Shown here: piece after piece, positions 30,663 to 40,571 of the stretch
Numbering within the stretch: the first letter of the stretch is position 1
Layout: every line of letters starts with the position of its first letter
Virus record (IMG/VR): IMGVR_UViG_3300018080_000128
Coordinates: 39,828 to 103,827 of that record
Origin: a virus
Strand: one strand, 5' to 3'
Length of the DNA stretch: 64,000 nucleotides
The notes under the pieces: generated by a model
The model's database searches: none
What the model was told of the DNA's origin: nothing
The model's input: only the letters and a program-made list of their open reading frames with translations
Translations under genes and position numbers: made by a program

Positions 30663-32219
30663 CTAGTAAACCGTCGACATGGTTAGAGTCGCGCTATAAA
30701 CCTGGCCAGTCAAACTCGTGTGTTCACACATCCACTCAATGTAATCGTCAACCTCCAACAAAACCTCGATACCAAACAAAGAAACGGCCATGTCCTCGCC
30801 CTGGTAGTTGCCTGTCCTCACCCTCGAACCAGGAACCTCTGTTGTTCCGTTTTTTCTCAACCAGCACTCAAAAATCCAAGTTGAACCGCCCGTTGTGTCG
30901 ATATTTATTGTTCCACCAATTTGGTAGTTCTTTTTGTATCGAGCATAAATCCTGGATGTATTTGTAGGCGTGTCCCATTCTGAAACATCCGGGTTCCCAG
31001 CTTCGTCTATTGTGTCCCACGGCAACCCAGTGGGCGATGAAAAGTTTGTAGCTGCCCACGTAGCTGCCCGTCGAACTTGCAAATAATCGGGCAAAGCCGA
31101 AATACGCATCCAAATCTTAGCCAACGAAGCATTTGAAACAGCAAGCGTCGTTTGCTGCATTTGTTGAGTCAGTAGAACGCTTTCAAGCCCATCCAAGTAC
31201 TTGCCCTCAACGCCATCACAAACAACAGTAACTGAACCTCCGTCACTCAGCTTGCCGACGTAAAACATCCCCTTAAGTGACCCATCATTATACGGAAGAC
31301 CAGCAGGGTCTGGCAGCGTTATAGTAATGTCTTGACTGGTTTCCACTCCAACGAGCCCGTCGTTCTGAAAACCAATCAGCTTCCCATCGTCGGTCCCGTC
31401 TGTGTAAGGGCTAATCAGAGCAGTTGTCGTAGACAGCTGGACCATCAATCCGCCAACAACATTCCCAACATCTGTTGGCGGCATAATGCTGATCCATTGC
31501 GCAATGTACCACATGACAACATGGCCAGACGTAACTGCCAGAGAACCAGCAGTTAAAGTACCAGCATCGGTTACAGTGTACGTGTCACCTGTTACTCCCG
31601 TTATTCCATTCAAATAGGAAACAGTCCCGTTACCTACGTGCGAAGTTACGGCTGGTTTAGTGTTGACAGGAATAAACTTGTAGAACTCTTTCATGTCGTC
31701 CCAACTAGGGGACCAATCTGCAATTATTACCGTTCCATACGCAACAGCGTACAAAGACTCATTGACCCATTCGTTATTTACCTCGTCATACACGATCGGA
31801 TGACGCCGTGCTGGATCTGTCAGAACTACATCGAAACCCTTAATAGCACCTGCGTCCTGTTCATCGGCCAAGACCCCGCTCAATCCAGCAACGCTTATCT
31901 CGTCTCCGCTGCCGTTTTCATGGGACGCCTTATGCGCCTGCGGAGCATTTGATGCTGTCACGTCAGCACCAGTTGCGATGCCGTTCAGCTTAGTTTTATC
32001 AGCGCTAGACATCAAGCCATTGACGCCAGTCGTAACAGCGTCAATTTCATCGGATCCACCACCCTTGTGCGTTGCAGCATGGTCACCAGTCACAAGTGCT
32101 GTCTCAGTCCCAGCGTCATTCTTGAAATACCACTTACTGTCCTCTTTGGGATAAAGCTTGTTGTAACCAGTCGGCGGAGTGGTCTGCGTATTCTCTTCTT
32201 TTACAGTTATTCTGCCCAT
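30663..32219 (-). CDS. Tail fibre protein 1
   Basis: 518 residues. N-terminus MGRITVKEENTQTTPPTGYN then KLYPKEDSKWYFKNDAGTET matches the short phage-attachment motif of fibre 2. A typical fibre-shaft segment follows (HKGGGSDEIDAVTTGVNGLM; SSADKTKLNGIATGADVTAS). The C-terminal 130 residues form a C1q/TNF-like beta domain (TSRIYARYKKNYQIGGTINI, then WIFECWLRKNGTTEVPGSRV and YIEWMCEHTSLTGQVYSATL), a usual receptor-binding end. Paralogue of the following gene. TAGGAGGG precedes ATG 32219. Confidence 0.8.
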   Translation of the reverse strand: MGRITVKEENTQTTPPTGYNKLYPKEDSKWYFKNDAGTETALVTGDHAATHKGGGSDEIDAVTTGVNGLMSSADKTKLNGIATGADVTASNAPQAHKASHENGSGDEISVAGLSGVLADEQDAGAIKGFDVVLTDPARRHPIVYDEVNNEWVNESLYAVAYGTVIIADWSPSWDDMKEFYKFIPVNTKPAVTSHVGNGTVSYLNGITGVTGDTYTVTDAGTLTAGSLAVTSGHVVMWYIAQWISIMPPTDVGNVVGGLMVQLSTTTALISPYTDGTDDGKLIGFQNDGLVGVETSQDITITLPDPAGLPYNDGSLKGMFYVGKLSDGGSVTVVCDGVEGKYLDGLESVLLTQQMQQTTLAVSNASLAKIWMRISALPDYLQVRRAATWAATNFSSPTGLPWDTIDEAGNPDVSEWDTPTNTSRIYARYKKNYQIGGTINIDTTGGSTWIFECWLRKNGTTEVPGSRVRTGNYQGEDMAVSLFGIEVLLEVDDYIEWMCEHTSLTGQVYSATLTMSTVY

Positions 32220-32230
32220 CGTAGACCCTC

Positions 32231-34090
32231 CTAATAAAGGCTCCTCAGCGTCATTCTTGCATGATCAATGCTACCAGCCAATTGCGAATTCCAAAACATA
32301 AGTTCTATATATGTATTAGAACCAAGAAATGCCACATACGACGAATGAGACGTATACATGTTCTCATCCTCCCAGTTCACAATCTGGACCCTGCTTTCTG
32401 TAAGCTCGGTCGTCCCATTCACCCTTAAATAAGAGTCAACCGTATATGCAAGACCAACAATTGTTGAATTCACCTGTGCAAACGTACTTATCTCGTACCA
32501 TCCACTGTGCAGGATGTTTATCCTGTTCGTGTTGGTACTGTCTATCTCCATGATCTCAGTAGATCCAGCCTCCGCAGTAGTGTCCCACGGGATCCCAGCC
32601 GCCGTTTGAAAATTTGTATGCGCCCACGTAGCAGCTCTGATCGCCTGAAACACGTTCTCCAGCTTAGTGGTCCTGCTCCAGCCAAGTTCTGGAGATGCAA
32701 TTAGAGACACCGATTCATAGTCTCGCAACAAATGCACAGCGTCCAAGCCATCCCTGAATACATAAGGAGAGGCTGGGCGTACAATTATTTTGCCCTCTGT
32801 CGAAGACGCATATCCCAATCGCTGAACAACAATAGGTCCACGGTAACGGTCAGAGTCTTCTAAATCACCAGAGTAAGGCAACGAGATTGTGATGTCTTCT
32901 GTGGCCTCTGAACCAGTTAAGCTGGTCCCATCAAAAGACATAAACTTCCCATCGTCCGTGCCATCTGTGTAGGGGCTTACCAGTGCTATGGTTGTGGAGA
33001 GTCTCAGCCTAGCCCCTGACTCAACATAGCCTTCAACCCCACTAGTCGCCATTATCCAAAAAATGCCCATGTACACAACAACAGCACCTGGTGTCACACT
33101 GTTGAATCCGATCGTTCCTGAATCAGTCACTACATAAGCTTGGTTTTGCACAGGAGACATTGCATTAATCTGCGCCACCGTCGCATTGCCTACAAAGTTA
33201 TCCGAAATAAGCCTAGAATTTACAACTATCATATCCCCAGCAGAATCAAGCTGTGCCCATGTGGGGGTCCAGCTTTCTCCTCGAACGCGGTCATATACAA
33301 GCTCAGATGGCCCACTGCTCCCTCCAGCAGGCGGTGCCCACGTCCCATCCGCTCGCAAAAAATTCGACGTTCCACCCCCTAATTTGGGAAGCAAACCGTG
33401 CTTAGAAGTAGAGGCATTCAGATCAGTGTTATCATCTGGGGCTCCAAGATCGTCCAGTTTGATATTAGCCTCAGCTACATCCAGCGTAACGTGGTCTCCC
33501 CCATCTACATAGCTAAGCTGCGAACCGACACGCAGTACGCCATCATTAGATGCTGCACCCAAGTAACCAGCAGTTGCACCCGAGTCGACTCCAACCTTGT
33601 CATTCTCACCTCCACCGCCAGGAGGGGCCGCCCATGTCCCATCAGCTCGCAAAAAGTTGCTCGTTCCGCCTCCGAGTTTTTTCAACAAACCATGCTTCGA
33701 AGTAGAGGCGTCCAAGTCGGTGTTGTCGTCCGGTGCTGCTAAGTCATCGAGCTTGATTGCATCGCTAGATCCGGACACATGACTAGCAGCGTGGGCCTTC
33801 GGAGCATTAGACGCTGTGACATCAGCATTGGCTGCGACAGTGTCCAATTTCGTTTTGTCAGAACAACACAACAGGCCAGGCACAGACGCCGATGACTCAG
33901 GCAACGCGTCATCTCCACCAACAAGGTGCGTTTCAACGTGAGCGAGAGGAGCAGATGCTTCCGCTATGCCTGACTCATTCCCATCCGAGTCTTTTTTGTA
34001 CACTGCGCCATCTGTCTTGACATAAATAGCCGTCGCTCCAGATGCAGGAGAGTCTTGCGTGTCTTGATGCTCAAAAACTAATCGTCCCAT
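32231..34090 (-). CDS. Tail fibre protein 2
   Basis: 619 residues. N-terminus MGRLVFEHQDTQDSPASGAT resembles fibre 1. Two copies of the module LDDLxAPDDNTDLxASTSKH then GLLxKLGGGTSNFLRADGTW (starting near residues 112 and 205) form the shaft. The middle is similar to fibre 1 (TTIALVSPYTDGTDDGKFMS), and the last 120 residues are a C1q-like beta domain with NRINILHSGWYEISTFAQVN and YLRVNGTTELTESRVQIVNW. Role: host receptor binding. Repeats in the DNA could allow recombination with the neighbouring fibre genes. Confidence 0.8.
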   Translation of the reverse strand: MGRLVFEHQDTQDSPASGATAIYVKTDGAVYKKDSDGNESGIAEASAPLAHVETHLVGGDDALPESSASVPGLLCCSDKTKLDTVAANADVTASNAPKAHAASHVSGSSDAIKLDDLAAPDDNTDLDASTSKHGLLKKLGGGTSNFLRADGTWAAPPGGGGENDKVGVDSGATAGYLGAASNDGVLRVGSQLSYVDGGDHVTLDVAEANIKLDDLGAPDDNTDLNASTSKHGLLPKLGGGTSNFLRADGTWAPPAGGSSGPSELVYDRVRGESWTPTWAQLDSAGDMIVVNSRLISDNFVGNATVAQINAMSPVQNQAYVVTDSGTIGFNSVTPGAVVVYMGIFWIMATSGVEGYVESGARLRLSTTIALVSPYTDGTDDGKFMSFDGTSLTGSEATEDITISLPYSGDLEDSDRYRGPIVVQRLGYASSTEGKIIVRPASPYVFRDGLDAVHLLRDYESVSLIASPELGWSRTTKLENVFQAIRAATWAHTNFQTAAGIPWDTTAEAGSTEIMEIDSTNTNRINILHSGWYEISTFAQVNSTIVGLAYTVDSYLRVNGTTELTESRVQIVNWEDENMYTSHSSYVAFLGSNTYIELMFWNSQLAGSIDHARMTLRSLY

Positions 34091-34094
34091 CAGC

Positions 34095-35447
34095 TCACCT
34101 TTTTTCTATAACAACCCTTGAGCCATCAGCTAACAGATTGATGGTACTTGTCCCACCACTCCTAATCGCTTGCACCTTGATAATATCATCCTCAGTAAAA
34201 TCCTTAATGAGTGAAACAGAAGCCGTCCCTCCCCCTTCAGGGTCTATGCGATTATAGATAATTGCCCTAGTCCCATCTATTTCAGAAAAACCGCTTCCAC
34301 TGTCGACAAGAACTCTAATCGTTGTCTCGCTTCGATCATTTCCTGACGTAATGTAAGATGAAACTTGAACATCAATCCTATACGTGCCCGTTGCATCGAT
34401 AGTCACTTCTGCCGGACTAGTCACCGTAGAGTGAGTAAATCCATTTGTTTTTTTATTCTCCGTATCAAGAGGCACATCAATCCACGTAGCTGCAATGGCC
34501 GTCCCTCCAGCGCTGTCATAACCACTAAACACAGTAAACGATGGTGTTGCAGTAGGCGGTGCCCACGTCCCATCCGCTCGCAAAAAATTACTTATTCCGC
34601 CGCCTAGCTTGAGCAAGAGCCCATGCGCAGATGTTGTGGCATTCAAATCCGTGTTGTCGTCAGGACTCGCCAAATCATCTAATTTAATTGCGTCTCCACC
34701 GGCAGCCTGATGGGAACTGGCATGCGAACTCGGTGTTCTGCTAGCAGACGAAGTGTCCAAAGTTGCATCCGAAACAAGTGCATTCAATTGCGCCAGGGTT
34801 GCCGACGTATGCTTCGAACCACCCAGCGCGTGCGCGACAGGAGGTTGATCATCTGCAAGCGTTCCCGATAACCCAGCTACACTTATTTCATCAGAATTGC
34901 CATTCTCATGGGAACTTGAGTGCGCATTCGGCGTCCTACTGGCAGACGAAGTGTCCAAGGTTGCGTCGGAAACTAGAGCGTTCAACTGCGCTAGAGTAGA
35001 CTCCGTGTGGTACATCCCACCAAGTGCGTGTTCTGCAAGCCCTCCACCTTCTTCATACCCTCCCAGTACAACTGCTTCACCGTTTACCAAATATTCTCCG
35101 GCAACGGTAAACTCATCATAGGTAATATGCTGATGCTCTTCCTTAACAATGAATGTCTCCCCAACGGGAACATTGTCCTTCACTTGATCGTCGTCATCAC
35201 CGCCTGCCGAGAGCAGGTCGTCCAAAGTCTTTACACCTGCAACTTGTCCGTCTTGAAACGTCATGTTGTCTGACGCATCTCTTGAAACCAGAACCGTCTC
35301 ATCGTTTGACGTGTCATTTTGAATGACTACGCCGCGAACATCAATCGCGTCCTCTTCTGGACGTATCATTGTCTGGTAAATGTCAGTCTGCGTGCCACCA
35401 GTCGACGGATTCTCGATCTTCAGTACTCTGACCCTGTCTAACGCCAT
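34095..35447 (-). CDS. Tail fibre protein 3
   Basis: 450 residues from ATG 35447 (GAGAGG upstream; the longer TTG start is less likely). N-terminus MALDRVRVLKIENPSTGGTQ is of the type that plugs fibres into the tail. Two direct repeats of TLAQLNALVSDATLDTSSAS, then the LDDLASPDDNTDLNATTSAH and GLLLKLGGGISNFLRADGTW module shared with fibre 2, and a C1q-like end (TAIAATWIDVPLDTENKKTN; RIDVQVSSYITSGNDRSETT; IIKVQAIRSGGTSTINLLAD). It is followed downstream by fibre 2; upstream lies a terminator. Confidence 0.8.
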   Translation of the reverse strand: MALDRVRVLKIENPSTGGTQTDIYQTMIRPEEDAIDVRGVVIQNDTSNDETVLVSRDASDNMTFQDGQVAGVKTLDDLLSAGGDDDDQVKDNVPVGETFIVKEEHQHITYDEFTVAGEYLVNGEAVVLGGYEEGGGLAEHALGGMYHTESTLAQLNALVSDATLDTSSASRTPNAHSSSHENGNSDEISVAGLSGTLADDQPPVAHALGGSKHTSATLAQLNALVSDATLDTSSASRTPSSHASSHQAAGGDAIKLDDLASPDDNTDLNATTSAHGLLLKLGGGISNFLRADGTWAPPTATPSFTVFSGYDSAGGTAIAATWIDVPLDTENKKTNGFTHSTVTSPAEVTIDATGTYRIDVQVSSYITSGNDRSETTIRVLVDSGSGFSEIDGTRAIIYNRIDPEGGGTASVSLIKDFTEDDIIKVQAIRSGGTSTINLLADGSRVVIEKR

Positions 35448-35467
35448 ACGAAGACCTCTCAAAGAAG

Positions 35468-35495
35468 AAAAAGCCTGGGGGCCGATGACCCCCAG
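35468..35495 (-). terminator. Rho-independent terminator between fibre genes
   Basis: Minus-strand stem CTGGGGG / CCCCCAG with a 7-base loop, then GC and five T residues. It lies between the 617-residue fibre-like gene and fibre 3, so distal fibre genes may be set to a lower level or transcribed from a separate promoter. Confidence 0.8.
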
Positions 35496-35513
35496 ACAAG
35501 AACAACACTAGAA

Positions 35514-37367
35514 CTACGCGAATTGCTTGTGGAGTACCCTTGGCATCACAAACAGCGTATCGGCGTCAACAGCAAACCCTATAACAACAACCCATTTCTG
35601 GCCAGTTGGAATAGTAGTTGTCATTCCGCCAGTATCATCGAGGTAATACCTCGCTCCAGCAGTCGCACCCGTAAGCACATTAGCTGGTCCTAGAGTAATA
35701 ACTTCGACTGGATTGCCGGAACTGATGGTCGCTTTGGCAACACCAATTGTCTCGTACTTGCTGTCGTCGCCAGCATCTGCTTTGGCCACTTGGTTGTTGG
35801 TTGCATCCAGATAAACTGGATCACCAATCGTGACGTTCTCGCCTGCTGTGAAAGCGTTCTCTACACGAGTCGCCTCGTCGGAACCAGCATGACTATGCAG
35901 CGTGGTAACACCGCCACCTGTCAAGGTGTCGAGGTTAGGGGCAGTAACGTTCGCACTGACAGCAGTGCCACCAACTTTGAACAACGAAGGAACACCGACA
36001 ACTTTAAGGCCGTCGCCATCAACGTCCAAGGTGTCTGGCGTATCGTCAATTTTGATTTGGAGCCCACCAGCCGCTTTCTCTACGCCGCCTGTCGACACGA
36101 CAGTGACTTCGAGATCACCTGATCCGTCAAATCCAAGAGCAGGAGTGGTTGCCGCGAGGTCAATCGCAACACCATTGGCTGTCTTCTCGATACCAGCTGT
36201 GGTATCAACGTCTACTTGCAGATCACCACTGCCATCGAATGACAGAGCTGGAGTAGATGCTGCGAGGTCAATCCCGATACCAGAAGATGTGACTTCGATA
36301 CCTGCGGCGGTATTCTCTACGACTTCAAGTTCACCAGAACTAAAACCAAGACCTCTGTTGGATGCGAGATCTATAGTCAAGATACCGGTATTTACGGCAA
36401 GACCAAAATCACTGTCTACTGTGATTTTACCCTTAATCCCACCACCAGATGCAGCAGTCGCATCAGGGATAGAAACGCTACCAGACAGAGCATTCCACTC
36501 GTCGGCATCGTCATCCCAACCGTACAACCTGTCGTTATTCTCTACATAGTGAACCTCACCAGCGATGAGGTTTGCTTGTGTCCTGCGAATACCGAAGTTT
36601 GTAGCGCCAGGAGCAGACCCAGGAAGATTCGACGAAGTCTTCTTCGTGTAGTCGGTCTCATCCGTGAAATCAACAAGCTGAATGCTGGCAGGCGTTGCCC
36701 ACGTACCATAAACCTCAGAATCACCAGCGCTTGTAGTCGACTCCATAATAACAACAACACCAGCGGAGTTGATTGCGTCCAGATCAGTGTCGAAATTCGA
36801 CACCCATGCAGACCCGTCAGCTTCGATTGCTGCTGCAAGATTTGCCATCGTGTCGGCTGGAGTTGCACCAATTGTGTACTGAGCATCGCCACCAGAAGTC
36901 GCGCCGTACGTTCTGGTTACTGTCCCGTTCGTGATTGTGATTGTATCGCCAGCTACCGGATTAGCCGACATGTACAATGCCGAAGCTCCCAATACACCTT
37001 GTGCATTGTTTAGCTGACGGGAATAAAGAAGAAACTCTTTCCAAGTTCTACCCAATGTGATCGCATCTTCCATTTGAGAAAGATTGACCGCGTGATGACT
37101 GACAGTACCATCAGCTAGATTGGTAATCTGCTGCGAGTTCATGTCAAGAGCTGAAGTCGTGATAGACAGCCCGCTTAGCTCAGCGCCAGACTGTCCAAAA
37201 GAGAGCGCATCACCAGAAGCTGTAGCAGCAGCCAGCTCAGTGACTTTGTTGGTGTTCATGTCGATGCCGCCAGACATCTCCAGTCCACCTAGTTGAATGT
37301 CGTCCGCTGGATCCGCTTCACGCGGGTATCCGTTAGCACCACCATAAAGGAACTTCCTAGTAGCCAT
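35514..37367 (-). CDS. Fibre-like structural protein with beta-repeat shaft
   Basis: 617 residues. MATRKFLYGGANGYPREADP then IQLGGLEMSGGIDMNTNKVT and ALDMNSQQITNLADGTVSHH are typical of phage fibre or head-fibre attachment regions (the N-K-I/V-T-x-L and Q-I-x-N-L-A motifs). The shaft holds four related segments such as GIGIDLAASTPALSFDGSGD and GVAIDLAATTPALGFDGSGD. The C-terminal 140 residues end in a domain with DDSKYETIGVAKATISSGNP and GPANVLTGATAGARYYLDDT, which also appears in altered form in the 37949-38602 protein. AGGAGG precedes ATG 37367. Confidence 0.75.
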   Translation of the reverse strand: MATRKFLYGGANGYPREADPADDIQLGGLEMSGGIDMNTNKVTELAAATASGDALSFGQSGAELSGLSITTSALDMNSQQITNLADGTVSHHAVNLSQMEDAITLGRTWKEFLLYSRQLNNAQGVLGASALYMSANPVAGDTITITNGTVTRTYGATSGGDAQYTIGATPADTMANLAAAIEADGSAWVSNFDTDLDAINSAGVVVIMESTTSAGDSEVYGTWATPASIQLVDFTDETDYTKKTSSNLPGSAPGATNFGIRRTQANLIAGEVHYVENNDRLYGWDDDADEWNALSGSVSIPDATAASGGGIKGKITVDSDFGLAVNTGILTIDLASNRGLGFSSGELEVVENTAAGIEVTSSGIGIDLAASTPALSFDGSGDLQVDVDTTAGIEKTANGVAIDLAATTPALGFDGSGDLEVTVVSTGGVEKAAGGLQIKIDDTPDTLDVDGDGLKVVGVPSLFKVGGTAVSANVTAPNLDTLTGGGVTTLHSHAGSDEATRVENAFTAGENVTIGDPVYLDATNNQVAKADAGDDSKYETIGVAKATISSGNPVEVITLGPANVLTGATAGARYYLDDTGGMTTTIPTGQKWVVVIGFAVDADTLFVMPRVLHKQFA

Positions 37368-37398
37368 AGCCTAACCTCCTGACGCTTCTAGCGCCGAA

Positions 37399-37905
37399 CT
37401 AAGCCTCCGCTGTAGCAGTCGGAGGCTTCTGTTCGCCTTCTTTGCTCTCGACTTCGGCTGGAGCAGAATCGCCCACCGGTAGCTTGAGCTTCCGTTTCTT
37501 TCTCACTCTCTTCTTTTTCTCCTCAGATTTCTCAACATCAATATCCTTCTGCAACGCTCTCTGAGAATGGATCCTCTCAAGGACCTCATGGCTAAGAGGA
37601 ACTAGCACTCCTGTTGCGTCGTCATACCCCCACTCCGCTAGGCTAATCTCGTACTCTTCCTCGAACATCTTACGAATCTGAAGAATCTCATCGGCTAAGG
37701 CTTTTGCGCGAAGCTCGAACCCCTTCGCCTGAGACTGTCTCTCGATCTTAAGCTGCTCAATCTGGTCATTAAAGGCACGCCTTTTCAGCTCCGCCATGAG
37801 CTTCGTCTCGCTAACGCTCTTCTCTAAATACATCAACTTGAAGACTCTCAGATCCTCAACTTTTCCCGCCTTTACCATTTCCTCTTTGTTCTTACCCTTG
37901 CTCAT
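37399..37905 (-). CDS. Coiled-coil protein of the fibre region
   Basis: 168 residues from ATG 37905, chosen for AAGGAG 8 bases upstream; earlier in-frame ATGs have no such site. A long helix (SETKLMAELKRRAFNDQIEQ, LKIERQSQAKGFELRAKALA) precedes a short conserved-looking segment EYEISLAEWGYDDATGVLVP and a Lys/Arg-rich stretch (SEEKKKRVRKKRKLKLP) with an acidic, Pro-rich end. Perhaps an assembly or scaffolding helper for fibres; no family recognised. Confidence 0.65.
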   Translation of the reverse strand: MSKGKNKEEMVKAGKVEDLRVFKLMYLEKSVSETKLMAELKRRAFNDQIEQLKIERQSQAKGFELRAKALADEILQIRKMFEEEYEISLAEWGYDDATGVLVPLSHEVLERIHSQRALQKDIDVEKSEEKKKRVRKKRKLKLPVGDSAPAEVESKEGEQKPPTATAEA

Positions 37906-37948
37906 CGTTCCATCTCCTTCATCAGTCATCTCTTTCAACTTTCATTAA

Positions 37949-38602
37949 TCATACACTATATCCAATCATATTCACATTTCCTCCTAGCATCAAAATGCTC
38001 TCGCTTACTGCCACACCGAGATGTTGGCCCCAGAACACTCCGGTCGGAGACGAAATCGGAACCTCTTCTAAAAGGCCCCCGCTTGTTCCAACCATGTAAT
38101 TAACGCCAGGCGTAAGACCTGTGAATACATCACACACACCAAGTATTTTTGCCACGCCGACCGTAGGGGTAGATTTAGAGATTAACACCCCTAAAGACGG
38201 CATCTTCGTGAAATCAGTAGGATCCGCTGTCTGGACCCTCCACTTCCCATTAATCGGAGCCTCCCGTATCGACACCGGAGACCCAACAACGTCCGTCGTT
38301 AGACAAGCCACGTCCACGTACCCGGTAAGACTCGGCTCACCAGCCTGTATGCGTACCACCCACGTATTTGGCCGCTCTGTCTTGTCGTATATCGTGCCGT
38401 CTGAATGCTGATACGCCGACCCCATCGCACAGTTGTAGATTAACTGCTCCCCTGAAGTTCCAAGAGGAGGGACTGGTACTAGGTTGGGATCTCCGTTGTA
38501 TCCGAGAGTTCCGCCGCCCTGGGCAGCAGACATCGACGTGTTCTGGTTGTACATAACCGAACGTCTTTGAATCTCAAACGCATTTCCCTCAATCGTCGCC
38601 AA
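37949..38602 (-). CDS. Virion structural protein, head-fibre-like
   Basis: 217 residues with a TTG start at 38602 (GAGGAAGAG upstream, overlapping the preceding gene's end). Contains YNGDPNLVPVPPLGTSGEQL and IYNCAMGSAYQHSDGTIYDK at the N-terminus and the beta-rich end CDVFTGLTPGVNYMVGTSGG, similar to the end of the fibre-like protein at 35514-37367. Such modules occur in phage head-fibre and decoration proteins. Function inferred only from these similarities and context. Confidence 0.65.
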   Translation of the reverse strand: MATIEGNAFEIQRRSVMYNQNTSMSAAQGGGTLGYNGDPNLVPVPPLGTSGEQLIYNCAMGSAYQHSDGTIYDKTERPNTWVVRIQAGEPSLTGYVDVACLTTDVVGSPVSIREAPINGKWRVQTADPTDFTKMPSLGVLISKSTPTVGVAKILGVCDVFTGLTPGVNYMVGTSGGLLEEVPISSPTGVFWGQHLGVAVSESILMLGGNVNMIGYSV

Positions 38603-38605
38603 GGA

Positions 38606-40192
38606 TCACTCTTCCTCTTCAAGCGTAACGTAACTTACGTCGGTCGATGAAAGCGCAGCAGACGTGTCCTGTATCAAGATCCTTGTCGGATACGTGTCCA
38701 GCGCATCAATGGTCCATGTGTCCTGTATGTATTGTGTAGTATCTCCGATTGTTCCCTTTGTGATTACTGTCGCATCAGACGTCCACGAGAAGACAATCTT
38801 CGATGTCCACTCTGTAATCCTTACATTTATCTCCCCATTGTCGACGCTTCCAGGTATCGCAATCGTCCGAGACACGAACCCGCCAACTTCATAGTTCACA
38901 CCGCTCGCAATCGTCGTCTGAGTCATCCCTGATAGGTTCGTAGCCGACAGTGTATTCCAGGCAAAAGAACCCACCGGGTTGTCATCGTCGGCCTCATACG
39001 TGGCCGTCCATGTGTCGCCGGATCCGGAGAACATACCAAACGCGTTGTCATCGGCAACAGCCTTGGAAAGCAAGGGCGCCGAAATCAGATCCTGAGAGGA
39101 CTCAATGAGGATTTGGTAAGACTGGACAGGTGTCCCATCGTTGCCGCCCGTCCTCATCCTAGTCGCTCCCACTATCGAGACATCTATCACGGGCAGAACG
39201 TTGGCGATCTTTATGACTGTACTGCTCGTATCCTGCGCCCCATTCGCGATCCTGGTAGCCAGAATACTGAGATTATCCACGGTAACATTGTACGATCCGC
39301 TCGCCCGGCTTACCGACTTAGGACTCTCGTACACTGTGTCGTTCACTATCGCGAGCTGCCCAGGAGTCGAATACGTAACCTCGTCCACAGAAGCGCTCCA
39401 TCCGGAGATGGTATTCACCACAGTAGCCGACTCGCTGTTCTTCAGTGCACTCTGCCCAGCCGGATACGTCTTCAGCCCAAACGACACGCTCGGAACAGTG
39501 TCATTGCAGTCCACGGTGTTCGTAATATTGAACCACTCGCTCCACGAGCCAGAGGGTGTACTCACGCGCACGCGACCGCCCAAGGACTGCGTACTGGTCC
39601 CTGTTGCATCTATCGTCGCGTCCACGGTCGCTGAGACCCCCTGTGTGACCGCCTGCGTCCCAGACCTAAGCGCTCCACTGTCCTCGAACTCAACCCTGTC
39701 AAAATCGATGTCAGTGGCCACAGAGACGGAGAACGTATCCCCGTCCTTCACCTGTGTCTGAACAACGCCCGTCGGACCAGTCGGATACACGCCCACGAAT
39801 TCAGCAGATGAAATAACAGGACGAGGGTCCGCTTCCACTATGCACGAATCTGTCACCCCGTCCTCATGGGTAGCCGTGACAACCGTCCCACTCAGAACGA
39901 TGTCCGCGTATCCCCTGAACAGCACCCGATTATCTGTCTCGTACGCATCATAATCCCAGTTGCCTACGGACACTCCGTTCACAGAAACAGCTGGTCTTAG
40001 GTTGCTCACGCCGATCAAGGCAACAACGTAAACTCTCAAATTCGGATCATCGGCAACGCAGGACTCAAGGATGTTGTCATTGGAGCCGGTCACAAAGACC
40101 TTGCCCCCGACGTTCCCTCCTCCGTTTGGCTCAATGTCGTTTATATAAACGCCACCGCTTGCGCCTGTTCCGAACCGAGCAATCTTGGTCAT
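38606..40192 (-). CDS. Large virion protein with repeated Ig-like domains
   Basis: 528 residues; its start overlaps the Zn-binding gene's stop as ATGA. N-terminal TKIARFGTGASGGVYINDIE; then at least three beta-sandwich-like segments (VYVVALIGVSNLRPAVSVNG, RPVISSAEFVGVYPTGPTGV, NVLPVIDVSIVGATRMRTGG) separated by Ser/Thr-rich strands. Few helices and no catalytic motif. Such Ig-like arrays are common on phage capsid or tail surfaces and may bind sugars weakly. No specific homologue recognised. Confidence 0.7.
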   Translation of the reverse strand: MTKIARFGTGASGGVYINDIEPNGGGNVGGKVFVTGSNDNILESCVADDPNLRVYVVALIGVSNLRPAVSVNGVSVGNWDYDAYETDNRVLFRGYADIVLSGTVVTATHEDGVTDSCIVEADPRPVISSAEFVGVYPTGPTGVVQTQVKDGDTFSVSVATDIDFDRVEFEDSGALRSGTQAVTQGVSATVDATIDATGTSTQSLGGRVRVSTPSGSWSEWFNITNTVDCNDTVPSVSFGLKTYPAGQSALKNSESATVVNTISGWSASVDEVTYSTPGQLAIVNDTVYESPKSVSRASGSYNVTVDNLSILATRIANGAQDTSSTVIKIANVLPVIDVSIVGATRMRTGGNDGTPVQSYQILIESSQDLISAPLLSKAVADDNAFGMFSGSGDTWTATYEADDDNPVGSFAWNTLSATNLSGMTQTTIASGVNYEVGGFVSRTIAIPGSVDNGEINVRITEWTSKIVFSWTSDATVITKGTIGDTTQYIQDTWTIDALDTYPTRILIQDTSAALSSTDVSYVTLEEEE

Positions 40193-40569
40193 GTTGCCTC
40201 TGAATCAAAGAGATCCATTATGCTGATTCTCTTCTCCTTAACAATTACACCCTTTTGACTGCCCACGATCCTTTTCAGCTCATCCATATGCTCTTCGCAT
40301 ATCCCGATCATGTGGCGCTCGCCGTCTCGCTCCCTGAACTCGACCATTGCGGTGGCCTCTCCCCCGCACCTAAAGCAGAAGCGTGCTCGCCCCTGCCTCC
40401 AAGGACCCTTGTACCGAGGAAACCCACGGCTAGACGCCGGTCCGCCGCAGTCCTCCCGGCACGATAACGACCCTGTTTTGTCGTACGATTCCCATAGCCT
40501 CTCGCACCAAGCGCACATTGCAACCAGTCCGTTTTTAACAGCTTTGTTTGCGCTATCAGCATCAATCAT
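40189..40569 (-). CDS. Small zinc-binding protein
   Basis: 126 residues. Four Cys pairs or clusters: MCAWCERLWESYD, SCREDCGGP, RFCFRCGGEATA and GICEEHMDELK, which could bind two zinc ions (CxxC near residue 19, CxxxC near 37, CxxC near 65 and CxxH near 90). Short basic segments separate them. It resembles zinc-ribbon proteins in general, with no clear family. Overlaps the neighbouring virion gene (ATGA); AAGGAC precedes ATG 40569. Confidence 0.7.
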   Translation of the reverse strand: MIDADSANKAVKNGLVAMCAWCERLWESYDKTGSLSCREDCGGPASSRGFPRYKGPWRQGRARFCFRCGGEATAMVEFRERDGERHMIGICEEHMDELKRIVGSQKGVIVKEKRISIMDLFDSEAT

Positions 40570-40571
40570 CG

